A DNA stretch of 64,000 nt from Paludibacteraceae bacterium (GTDB lineage Bacteria > Bacteroidota > Bacteroidia > Bacteroidales > Paludibacteraceae), in contig CAJOMJ010000015.1 in the NCBI GenBank assembly GCA_905235505.1, positions 1 through 64,000 on the forward strand, in the 5' to 3' direction. Below are positions 8,943-23,129 of the stretch, piece by piece. The notes beneath the pieces were generated by a model, which saw only the letters and a program-made list of their open reading frames with translations, ran no database searches and was not told where the DNA came from. The stretch's first letter is position 1, and every line of letters begins with the position of its first letter. Made by a program: the position numbers and the translations under genes.

Positions 8943-9686
8943 TTATCTCAACACATATTTCTTTCCGTTTTGAACAACGATTCCTTTATAATCAGGATTC
9001 ACCTTCTGCCCGAGCAAATTGTAGGCAGGAGCTTCACGATTATATTTAACCGGTTCTTCCAATGAGGATGGGGTTTCCTGCTTTGTTGTAGTTACGGTGC
9101 ACTTCGTTCCGCGATGACGGACTCCTTTGCTACTTTCGCTACTTATGAAGAGTATATAGATAGTCTGCTCAGTTTCTTTCTGAGTAAGATCAAGATTGAG
9201 AGTCATTGTTTTCTCTGTCCATTCATTCAGTGTCCATTGTGAGGTGGCATCTGCCTTATCTACTTGTGAGTAGAAAACTTCAGCAGAGATATCGGCTGAG
9301 GCGTCACGAACGAATGCATAGAAATCATCTACGGCTGTTTTGCTTCCGGGACGCAGGTTGAGCACTACTTCTACTTGAGAGTTGCCGGGCACTGTAAGGG
9401 CAATCATATTGTCGCCTTTGCTTGAACTGCTGTTGTGCCAATAAGCCCCGTATCCTGCGTTTACATCGTCTGTGACATCATAAGTTTTTTCACCTTTGAG
9501 ATAGAAAGTACTGATACCATCTATTGTCAGAGTGTCGCCGTTGGCAAATTTATGTGCCATGGCATGTTCATCACTTGTTGCCGTAGAGTCACCAATAAAG
9601 TTCCAGTCGGCAACCTTTACTTCTGTTTCTGCGCAGACTGCTCCAGAGAAAAGCACTGCTGCGACGAAAGAATAAATCTGTTTCAT
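8943..9686 (-). CDS. secreted protein of unknown function with a short C-terminal tail
   Basis: 247 residues with a signal peptide (MKQIYSFVAAVLFSGAVCA). The body looks all-beta, with strands such as VEVVLNLRPGSK and KTMTLNLDLTQKE, and may be a carbohydrate-binding-like or jelly-roll domain, but no family is recognised. The tail (YNLLGQKVNPDYKG, then VVQNGKKYVLR) is a type common in Prevotella-like secreted proteins. It is the last gene of the locus 1 operon, 39 bp after the phosphoesterase, so it is probably made with the glycan-processing enzymes and placed at the cell surface or outside. Confidence 0.7.
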   Translation of the reverse strand: MKQIYSFVAAVLFSGAVCAETEVKVADWNFIGDSTATSDEHAMAHKFANGDTLTIDGISTFYLKGEKTYDVTDDVNAGYGAYWHNSSSSKGDNMIALTVPGNSQVEVVLNLRPGSKTAVDDFYAFVRDASADISAEVFYSQVDKADATSQWTLNEWTEKTMTLNLDLTQKETEQTIYILFISSESSKGVRHRGTKCTVTTTKQETPSSLEEPVKYNREAPAYNLLGQKVNPDYKGIVVQNGKKYVLR

Positions 9687-9725
9687 AATGCTAAATTATT
9701 TTATGGTTAATATTTATGTTAATTA

Positions 9726-10921
9726 TTACTTCGATATATTGAGGCTACCCCGATTCTCTGAGTACCAGTCAAGTATATTCACAAACAAGCTGTCTGCTGT
9801 GGTTTTAAGCGTTATTACTGTCGGACAATATGGCTTCTTTTCTTCATTAATATCTTTACCGCCGCCAATGACGATAGGGAAAGAATGTGTATCATCGGCA
9901 TTGATGATACCCGCCTTGTGCGTATGTCCGGATATTACCACATCCACTCCATACTTATTCATAAGTGGTAGGAACAGACGTCTCGTGTCGCCAACAGCAT
10001 AGCGTTCTATTGATGTGTTAGAATAGAATGGAATATGCATGAACACAATAGTGAAAGCTGCCTGCTTGCCGGCATCACTCGTCAATTGTTCTTCCAACCA
10101 CGAAACTTGAGAAGCACGATATGCCTCCGTATCAAGCAAACCATTATATTCAGAATGAGAATCCTCTTTGTCCTCGCCGGTATCAAGTACAATAAAGAAA
10201 ACATTCCCTTTAGAGAAAGAATAGTAGCCTCGGTTGTCGTCTCCCGTCTGAACATAGTCAAACCAATGACGTGCGTATTTGTTTCTATACTCATGATTGC
10301 CACGAACAGAATAGAAAGGAATCTGCGAGGCGAACAAAGAGCTATATGGAGCGAGAAAATGTTGCAGAATCTCATTCTCAGAAGGAATGGCATTGAGCAT
10401 ATCGCCGTTAAAGAACACAAAATCCATATCGTTGAAACTCAGTCCATGCAGTGTCATAAGTGAATCCACATACTGCTCGTTGGAGTGTACGTCGTTGAAG
10501 ATGACACATTGAGTATGAGCAGCAGTTTCTTCAGGGGTAGTAAAGTAATAAACATCCGTTTGAGAAGTATCACCCCATGTAAGTGAGGTATTACCCACGA
10601 AGCCGGTTATCTCACGTATCACGGCTCTGTATTGATAACGCGTTCCGGGACGGAGACCATCGAGCTTGACCCTATAGATTTTTCTGAAAGCCTGCTTCAA
10701 ACCGTGGTCATATTCGTAAGCTTTCATCGAACATGAGTCAGTGCCATACTCCACCCAGCCGGTAAGTTTCTCCGAACCGGATGTAACCCACATGACAGTG
10801 ACAGAAGTAGGTGTCAGATTCTGCAAATAAGGCTGCGTTGCGAATTGTACTGCCGCATTGATAATGCAACTATTAATCAACAAGAATAGTAATATAACAA
10901 TTTGTTTTTTCATATTATTGT

Positions 10922-10925
<4 letters not shown>
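9726..10925 (-). CDS. purple acid phosphatase-like metallophosphoesterase
   Basis: 399 residues with a signal peptide (KKQIVILLFLLINSCIINA). An N-terminal fibronectin-like domain (PYLQNLTPTSVTVMWVT) is typical of purple acid phosphatases. The catalytic metal motifs follow in order: FNDVHS (about 145), FFNGDM (about 175), RGNHEYR (about 208), FMHIPFY and SGHTHKAG (about 333). The first motif has N-D-V-H where many members have G-D-x-G/H. It should act in the periplasm or outside on phosphomonoesters or diesters. The start overlaps the stop of the next upstream gene by 4 bp, and that gene encodes a paralogue, so both are translated together within the locus 1 operon. Confidence 0.88.
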
Positions 10926-16244
<5,319 letters not shown>

Positions 16245-16259
16245 TTAGTCGCAGTAAGA

Positions 16260-17138
16260 TTATTTTCTCTTCTTCTCTTTATCATTTCTTTGCCTCTCAA
16301 GGAATTCATATAGCGATTGAGTCATTTGCCTATGATAAGGGAATTCTTTTTTGAAACAAAAGCCATGCTTCCCTTCAGGGTAGATGTGCGCCTCGGCATA
16401 TACCCCATTTGAAATCAAAGCACTTACATACTCTATCGTTTCATCAACATGTACAACACTATCTGTTGATGCAGCAAAAAATATTGTAGGCGGTGTACAG
16501 CTTGTAACGTGCCTGACTGCATCGAAGAAATCAACGGTTTTTTCAGTGGCATTCTCACCAATCAGATGTTTCTTGGAGTTGGTGTGATTACTCAGTCGGA
16601 TTACCGGATAATACAATATGGCAAAATCCGGACGTGTTATGCTATCGGTATATTTTGTACATAACGTAGCCGTCAGATGTCCTCCCGCGGAAAATCCCAT
16701 TACACCTATCTGATTACTGTTTATGCCCCATTCTGCAGAATGTTTCCTTACGTAGCGCATCGCCTCCAATGCGTCTGACAAAGGTATCATACGATGACCG
16801 TTAGGCAACCGGTATTTCACTATAACTGCCGTTATTCCATTCTCTTTCAACCACTCTGCACTCCATCGGCCTTCGTGTCCCCATGACAAACTTCTATAAC
16901 CCCCGCCCGGGAATATTAACACTGCCTGCGCATGGTTATTCTCTTTATCAGGGAAATAGACCTCAATACTTGCATGTGATATATTCCATACTGTTCCTTT
17001 CGCATTGGTTTGTTCTTCTCCTGTCAGACCGTTTCCCTCAACAGGGGGTGTATCATACAAATCATATACTATTTGTCCGTAAATACAGGCGGAAACAGAT
17101 ATTATCAACCACAACGCTATTATTACCCGTTTTCTCAT
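16260..17138 (-). CDS. secreted alpha/beta-hydrolase, probable carbohydrate esterase
   Basis: 292 residues with a signal peptide (VIIALWLIISVSACIYG). The fold is alpha/beta hydrolase of the BD-FAE/acetyl-xylan esterase-like group: oxyanion motif FPGGGYRSLSWGHEG, nucleophile elbow GFSAGGHLTA (Ser about 150), acid region ASTDSVVHVDE and catalytic His in PEGKHGFC (about 258). Such enzymes remove acetyl or feruloyl groups from polysaccharides. It overlaps the upstream lipoprotein gene by 4 bp and precedes the GH2 gene by 27 bp, so it is likely to de-acylate the same glycan. The exact acyl group cannot be inferred. Confidence 0.85.
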   Translation of the reverse strand: MRKRVIIALWLIISVSACIYGQIVYDLYDTPPVEGNGLTGEEQTNAKGTVWNISHASIEVYFPDKENNHAQAVLIFPGGGYRSLSWGHEGRWSAEWLKENGITAVIVKYRLPNGHRMIPLSDALEAMRYVRKHSAEWGINSNQIGVMGFSAGGHLTATLCTKYTDSITRPDFAILYYPVIRLSNHTNSKKHLIGENATEKTVDFFDAVRHVTSCTPPTIFFAASTDSVVHVDETIEYVSALISNGVYAEAHIYPEGKHGFCFKKEFPYHRQMTQSLYEFLERQRNDKEKKRK

Positions 17139-18229
17139 TGCAAATCTATTATTACTCTGACTTTTGATTCAGTATATAACTTAGCATCATCATAACCAGA
17201 CATCTGATAATAAACATCATACATCACCTCACCACTGCTGAAATCCACAGTATTCACTCCGCTCTGCTCTACTATACCATCAATGCTCACTTTGGCATTG
17301 TCGCCATCATAAAGATTTACATCATTATCCATCACTATAAACTCAGGACAAAGATTGCCAAGATTGGTGCCAACAGGAAGCTTGAGTCGGATTTCATATT
17401 CGTTATATGATGTCTTTACATGAGTTATTTCCCCTTCAACTCCGTTTATTCTATAGGATGTTAGTTTCGGAATCATCACTGCCGCTATTCTATAATGCTT
17501 CTCGTAGCCAGAACCTGTCACTACTTTTATTCTCTGTATAGTAATCTTTCCATCGTTAACGACGGAGAATATGTTGTCTGTTTCCGACTTAATCTGTATC
17601 CAGGATTCCGTTTTCTGCTGATACCACATCAGTTTTGCAGTAGGAGAAGTCAGTTGATATTTAAGTTGCAGTTTCTCTGACTTTATGCTGTTTATTTTCC
17701 CTTCACGCCACGCCTCATAAATGATGGGACATACAAGCGTGGAATCATCCACTTGCTCTGCCTTGGCATGGTAATATGTATTGCGAGACTCATCATACTC
17801 GTCAAGACGATATATTTTGTAAATACTCAGTTCATCAAGCCCTCCCGACAAATCTTCTACTATAAGTTTCACAGAGTCTATACTGCTATCAACGGCCCCC
17901 TTCGCATCAACAGAGGATGCTATCCACACTACCGAATACAATCCGGGTTCGCGGTAGGAATACGAGAAGCTGCCGCTACTGCCGATTGCAAAACCCGAAT
18001 TGCCCTGCTCTCCGTATTTATGACCTGCATCACCTGTATATACACTGAAGTATTGACCTGAACCTTGGTTCTGAAATATAACAGACTCCAATGTTACAGC
18101 CTTGCCATCCTTGAGATTAGTAGAGAATGCTGCCTTGGGTTCAAGGTAATATTCTTCCAAATATCGATTGTGACAACACACAAATATTGCAACAGACAAG
18201 ATCAAAAATATGGCTTTTGAAGTTTTCAT
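17135..18229 (-). CDS. surface glycan-binding-type lipoprotein (SusE/SusF position)
   Basis: 364 residues from MKTSKAIFLILSVAIFVCC, a lipoprotein signal ending at Cys; this start follows the SusD stop by one base, whereas the ATG 12 bases upstream would overlap SusD. The first half has a PKD-like domain (PGLYSVVWIASSVDAKGAVD, a strand pattern in which the glycan-binding role is plausible). The C-terminal region (about 260-364) has Ig-like strands (LTSYRINGVEGEI, YEIRLKLPVGTNLG). The place directly after susD is where surface glycan-binding proteins are normally encoded. No close family is recognised, so the binding role is inferred from position and lipidation. Confidence 0.7.
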   Translation of the reverse strand: MKTSKAIFLILSVAIFVCCHNRYLEEYYLEPKAAFSTNLKDGKAVTLESVIFQNQGSGQYFSVYTGDAGHKYGEQGNSGFAIGSSGSFSYSYREPGLYSVVWIASSVDAKGAVDSSIDSVKLIVEDLSGGLDELSIYKIYRLDEYDESRNTYYHAKAEQVDDSTLVCPIIYEAWREGKINSIKSEKLQLKYQLTSPTAKLMWYQQKTESWIQIKSETDNIFSVVNDGKITIQRIKVVTGSGYEKHYRIAAVMIPKLTSYRINGVEGEITHVKTSYNEYEIRLKLPVGTNLGNLCPEFIVMDNDVNLYDGDNAKVSIDGIVEQSGVNTVDFSSGEVMYDVYYQMSGYDDAKLYTESKVRVIIDLQ

Positions 18230-18230
18230 A

Positions 18231-19961
18231 CTAGTATCCATGATTTTGTTCGATTACACCATTTGACAAGAACACCTCTTTTTGCGGAATAGGGAAACGC
18301 TCGTTAATACCTTTTTTGAAATACTTGCCTCTCTGACGCACTTTTCCTGATGACTCCACGGGCAGAGAACGCAACTGAGCCTCCATACATTCCTGACAAC
18401 GGTCAAGACGACATACTTCATACCATCTGTCCCACTCACCGCATAGTTCTACACGCTTTTCCTGCAAGACAGCCTCTCTCACAACGTCCTGAGGACCTAC
18501 ACTCACGTCCGTGAAACCGGCAGCAGTTGCATTAGTGACAAAACGAGAATTACTGCTTTCGGTTATGAGCCTGCGTGCACGAGCACGAATCTGATTTACA
18601 TAATCCACTGCTTGGGCGGTTTCTCCCAATTCATTCAACACCTCAGCATATATCAGAATCGCCTCAGCATAGCGCAATACGCGGTAATTGCGGTCAGAAT
18701 GACTGCCCTCACTTGGAAAGACATAATATTTGGAATATAGCAATTTGTCGCCTACTCCCTTTGTAAGGTCGGGAATTTCCTCTTGGGAAATATAATCGTC
18801 CTTATTCTGGGCTTCCGTGATAGAGAAGACTTTTCTTGGATCCTTCTGCAACAAGTTGCCTACTGCTTTCGTGCATGTGGCAAACACAGGCGACCCTCCG
18901 TTAAGCATATTGTCATAGAGTTTCCATCCTTCGTCTGCCGATGCTCCTGCACCAGAGAAATTGTAGTGGTTAATCTCTATCAAGCTCTCTTCTGAAAACT
19001 CTCCTGTCACACGAAACAGGCGGTCGAACTCTATCAGTCGATGCTGATTAACGACATCTGCAGCACTAAACTCACTTTCCAGGCTATAGAGCGGGTCTAT
19101 AAGAAGGCGTTGCCTCAACTGCTCCCATGTCTCGCCATAAGTATCAGCATCGTAGCAAAGCAACTGACGAATACTCAAGTTTTGAGTTCCTTCAATGAAG
19201 AATCTGCCTATTTGTGCAGCTTGCTCAAGTTTGAGGCTTTTTATATCCTGAGGAGTACGTATTCCCGGCGATGCTTCATACAGAAGCACTTTCATAAGTA
19301 ACCCCAGTGCGCCACCGATGTCAATCTGACCACATTCATCAAGAGTGTAACGGCTACGACGCAGTAGTAGCAACGACTCACGCAAGTCTTTTTCTATATA
19401 CTCATAGGTTTGCGCCTCAGTGCTTCGCGGTACAAACAATGAGTCCAAAGTAGGTTTCTCAGGTTGTATGCTCACGCCTCCATAAGTTCTTACCAGATTA
19501 AAATAGAACAATGCCCTCAGCACTTTTGCCTGACCATAAACCTCGCGTATCTCTTTCTGAGTACTGCCTATATCTTTAGTCCTTACACGTTCTATTGAGC
19601 GTATAACCTGATTGGCCTTATTGATTCCCTGATAGTTGACTTCATAGCGGCGAAGGATATAACTATTGTCTGTAGAGAAAGTGAAGTTAACAATATCATA
19701 CACTGCACCCGTGGTTACATCTTGCGATGTCCACATATTGTCAGAAACAGCCTCCCCGAACAATAATTCGCTTACCTGATAGTCTTTCGACTGGAGCACA
19801 TTATATACCGCATTCAGGCCGAAACGCAGATTGTTCATGTTGTCATAGTAGTCATCTTCGGTTATCTTACCTGTATATTCAGGTTCAAAATAACTATCGC
19901 AACAAACCATACTGAAGATGAGAAACGGACAAAATAGTATTACAATAAAATGTCTTCGCAT
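18231..19961 (-). CDS. SusD-like glycan-binding lipoprotein (locus 1)
   Basis: 576 residues with a lipoprotein signal (IFSMVCCDSYFEPEYTG). RagB/SusD features: the N-terminal helical TPR-like region (NLRFGLNAVYNVLQS, YGQAKVLRALFYFNLVRTYG) and the C-terminal RagB segment (YRVLRYAEAILIYAEVLNE, VNQIRARARR, LQEKRVELCGEWDRWYEVCR). It caps the SusC barrel on the cell surface and captures oligosaccharides. It starts 3 bp after the SusC stop, so the two are translated together. It is a normal-length member. Confidence 0.95.
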   Translation of the reverse strand: MRRHFIVILFCPFLIFSMVCCDSYFEPEYTGKITEDDYYDNMNNLRFGLNAVYNVLQSKDYQVSELLFGEAVSDNMWTSQDVTTGAVYDIVNFTFSTDNSYILRRYEVNYQGINKANQVIRSIERVRTKDIGSTQKEIREVYGQAKVLRALFYFNLVRTYGGVSIQPEKPTLDSLFVPRSTEAQTYEYIEKDLRESLLLLRRSRYTLDECGQIDIGGALGLLMKVLLYEASPGIRTPQDIKSLKLEQAAQIGRFFIEGTQNLSIRQLLCYDADTYGETWEQLRQRLLIDPLYSLESEFSAADVVNQHRLIEFDRLFRVTGEFSEESLIEINHYNFSGAGASADEGWKLYDNMLNGGSPVFATCTKAVGNLLQKDPRKVFSITEAQNKDDYISQEEIPDLTKGVGDKLLYSKYYVFPSEGSHSDRNYRVLRYAEAILIYAEVLNELGETAQAVDYVNQIRARARRLITESSNSRFVTNATAAGFTDVSVGPQDVVREAVLQEKRVELCGEWDRWYEVCRLDRCQECMEAQLRSLPVESSGKVRQRGKYFKKGINERFPIPQKEVFLSNGVIEQNHGY

Positions 19962-19964
19962 GAT

Positions 19965-22900
19965 TTATAGATTTAGAATTAAACCAAACATATAGGTTCT
20001 TGACTGAGGATAAGTTCCTTCATCTATACCTATTGACAAGTTGTTGCCCTCAGTTCCATCTGTTTTGCCAACCTCGGGGTCAAGACCACCATAGTGACTT
20101 ATTGTAAATACATTAGTAGCAGAAAAGTACAACTGCACTTGCTCTAACTTACGATTCTCAATAAGTTTCTTCGGGAATGTATATGACAACTGCAAATTCT
20201 TAAGACGCAAATAGCTGCCGTCTTCCACATAGAAGTCTGAAGCACGATAATTGTCCTTGGAACGGGCAGCAACAGACGATGGCTTGGGTATGTCGCCTGC
20301 CAAGTTAGCCCCCCAATATGACCTATAATCAGAAGCCGCCTCCGGTCTGTACACGCGCGAGAAATAATCTCTGTTCACATTGCTCGGCTCTCCACTCCAT
20401 GAACCGTTATTAGAGCCGTTATAACTGATATAAGAATAATTAAAATATTTCATCACGTTGAACACATCGTTACCATGAGTACCTTGGAAGAACATAGACA
20501 GACCTATACCCTTATATGAGAAATCAAGTTTGAAACCATAGTAGAAATCAGGGTGCGGGCTTCCTATTACCGTACGATCATTGTCATCTATCTTTCCATC
20601 TCCATTCACATCCACAAAGCGCATATCACCCGGTGAATAGGCTGTAGTTGACTCCATCACAGGTATTATAGGATTTCCATCGGCATCAAAATCATCAACT
20701 TGCATCAGTCCTGCTGTCTTGTAACCATAGAAACAAGCTATCGGCAACCCTATTGTTGTACGTGTCACGTAACCCAAATCATTCGGTGAAGACAGCAGAC
20801 CACCATACACCGGTTCTCCTGTACGTCCAAGACTTGTCACTCTGTTGCTGACATGAGTCAGATTTCCCTCTATCGAATATTCAAAATCGCCATGACGGTC
20901 TTTCCAACCTAACTGTATCTCAAAGCCACGGTTTCTGACACTACCGCTATTCTGCCATGGTATGTTAGGATAACCGGCACTATACACTATAGGCACTTGA
21001 AGAAGCATATCTTTTGTATCCTTGACAAAATACTCAAAAGACGAGGTGAAACGATTGTTGAACATATTGAAGTCAACTCCAACAGTCCATGATTCGGTAC
21101 GCTCCCAACGGATGTCCTCATTCCCATATTGCGTAATAGCCATACCAGTTTGAAGAGTAGGTGTGCCAGTGCCATAAATATAGTCCTCTTTATTATAGAC
21201 CAACAACGTGAGGCGGCTCAAATCATCTATCTGGTTATTACCAAGCTGACCCCACCCTGCACGAAGTTTCAAGAGACTTACTATCTTTTGGTTCTGCATA
21301 AACTCCTCACCTGTCAATTTCCATCCTACCGACACACTCGGGAATACTCCCCAACGGTTTTTACGTGAAAAGCGCGACGAAGCATCTGCACGGAAGTTAG
21401 ACTGCAAATAGTATCGCCCCTTCCAATTATAGTTAAGACGTCCGATAAAACCAAGTGCATTCCAACCTGTCTTCCATGATGAAGCCTGCTGGGCGAAAGA
21501 TGCGAAATCCATTGAGTTGAACTGTTTGTCATAGCCACCATAGCCGGAACCTGAAGCATAGACGCGGGTTGAAGAATACATCTCCATTGTTTGACCCAAC
21601 ATAATGCTTAGATTGTGGTCTTTGACTGATGTTAGAGCGTTCTTCCCTTTCTCATCAAGCAAATTCAAAGTAATAGTATTGTCAAAACTGAAACTATGGG
21701 AAGAAATCGGATTCACTATCACTGTATATTTATTTTGCCCTACCACCAATTCGCTTGTATTACCTCTTTGCATACGGTCAACCTGCGAATGACGAGTAGT
21801 ATAGCTCGCACGTGTTGAGAAAACCAATCCTGATATAATATCCCATTTGAGATTTATCTGACCACCCGCCTGATATCGGTCTCTGTCATAAGTGAGTCTT
21901 CTCAGAAGTTCGGTAGGAGTACGATAAGTATAGGCATCTTTATCATCTATCTCCATAGTAAGAGGGTTGTAAACTTGCGCTGATTTTATCACGCTATTGC
22001 TACCTGATGCCACTATTGTTTGTTGCGACATAGAGAAATTAGCCTGAACACCTATTTGCAAGTTTTTTACAGGACGGGCGTTGATTTTAGCGGAGAAAAC
22101 CGTACGTTGGAAATCTGATTGCCTGACAATACCATCGGAACGCATAAAGTTGCCACTCACATAGTAGTTGAGTGTTTTATCTCCACCTGAGAGCGCCAAC
22201 CCTGCCTTGTACATACCTCCACGCCGTGTAGTCATAGTCCACCAATCATTCGCACTCTCGACAAGCGGTTTCTGGAAATCGGCAATCGCCAAACTTCCGT
22301 CAGGATTGGGAGTCGTATAATTATAGCCATTGAGAATATAATCATAATACTGAGCATATTCCTCCGCCGACAACACATCGGGTTGTTTAATTATATCCTG
22401 CCATCCTGCAGAAGCCGACAGACTGAGATTGAACTTTTTCTTGCTCTGTGCACCATCCTTTGTTGTGATAAGCACTACGCCGTTAGCTGCCCTGGCACCA
22501 TAAATAGCTGCAGAAGCCGCATCTTTCAGTATCTCTATAGACGATATATCCTCACTTGCCAAATTATCGATATCTTCCATAGCGACACCGTCAACAATAT
22601 AAAGCGGATCAGAATTGTTGACAGTTCCCATACCTCGGATGCGAATACTTGTGGCGGCACCCGGGGCACCTGAATTTTGAACAACTTCCACTCCGGAAGC
22701 CTTGCCCTGCAGAGCAGTCGCCACATTAGTGGCTGCTATAGAGTTAATATCCTCCATACTCACACTGCTCACCGAACCTGTCAAATCGCTCCTTTTCTGA
22801 ACACCATATCCTATCACCACCACTTCATCCAACTCTTTGCTTTCACTCTCGAGAGTAACAACCAGGTTATCTCCTGAACGAAAAGAAATATACTTAGTAT

Positions 22901-23129
22901 GGTATCCGAGATAACTGATTCGTATAGTCCCATCTTTGACATCAACAGGCAGACTGAACTTTCCGTCCAAATCAGTTATCACACCAGTCTGTGTACCTTC
23001 AACAACTACTGCGGCTCCTATGAGTGGTTCACCCGTAGTCCCATCGGTTACGACACCGCTCACCGACTGGCAGAAAGCGATTGCCGCAACCATAAGAACT
23101 ACCAATAATATGGAAAACCGACGTATCAT
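19965..23129 (-). CDS. SusC-like TonB-dependent outer-membrane transporter (locus 1)
   Basis: 1054 residues with a signal peptide (FSILLVVLMVAAIAFCQ). It has a carboxypeptidase-regulatory-like N-terminal domain (VSGVVTDGTTGEPLIGAAV), a TonB-box-like acidic stretch (ELDEVVVIGYG), a plug domain (LQGKASGVEVVQNSGAPGAA, then RIRGMGTVNNSDPLYIVDG) and a 22-strand barrel ending YMFGLILNL. It imports oligosaccharides across the outer membrane with energy from TonB. It overlaps the upstream propeller-like gene by 4 bp (ATGA) and is followed by susD at 3 bp. Confidence 0.96.
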   Translation of the reverse strand: MIRRFSILLVVLMVAAIAFCQSVSGVVTDGTTGEPLIGAAVVVEGTQTGVITDLDGKFSLPVDVKDGTIRISYLGYHTKYISFRSGDNLVVTLESESKELDEVVVIGYGVQKRSDLTGSVSSVSMEDINSIAATNVATALQGKASGVEVVQNSGAPGAATSIRIRGMGTVNNSDPLYIVDGVAMEDIDNLASEDISSIEILKDAASAAIYGARAANGVVLITTKDGAQSKKKFNLSLSASAGWQDIIKQPDVLSAEEYAQYYDYILNGYNYTTPNPDGSLAIADFQKPLVESANDWWTMTTRRGGMYKAGLALSGGDKTLNYYVSGNFMRSDGIVRQSDFQRTVFSAKINARPVKNLQIGVQANFSMSQQTIVASGSNSVIKSAQVYNPLTMEIDDKDAYTYRTPTELLRRLTYDRDRYQAGGQINLKWDIISGLVFSTRASYTTRHSQVDRMQRGNTSELVVGQNKYTVIVNPISSHSFSFDNTITLNLLDEKGKNALTSVKDHNLSIMLGQTMEMYSSTRVYASGSGYGGYDKQFNSMDFASFAQQASSWKTGWNALGFIGRLNYNWKGRYYLQSNFRADASSRFSRKNRWGVFPSVSVGWKLTGEEFMQNQKIVSLLKLRAGWGQLGNNQIDDLSRLTLLVYNKEDYIYGTGTPTLQTGMAITQYGNEDIRWERTESWTVGVDFNMFNNRFTSSFEYFVKDTKDMLLQVPIVYSAGYPNIPWQNSGSVRNRGFEIQLGWKDRHGDFEYSIEGNLTHVSNRVTSLGRTGEPVYGGLLSSPNDLGYVTRTTIGLPIACFYGYKTAGLMQVDDFDADGNPIIPVMESTTAYSPGDMRFVDVNGDGKIDDNDRTVIGSPHPDFYYGFKLDFSYKGIGLSMFFQGTHGNDVFNVMKYFNYSYISYNGSNNGSWSGEPSNVNRDYFSRVYRPEAASDYRSYWGANLAGDIPKPSSVAARSKDNYRASDFYVEDGSYLRLKNLQLSYTFPKKLIENRKLEQVQLYFSATNVFTISHYGGLDPEVGKTDGTEGNNLSIGIDEGTYPQSRTYMFGLILNL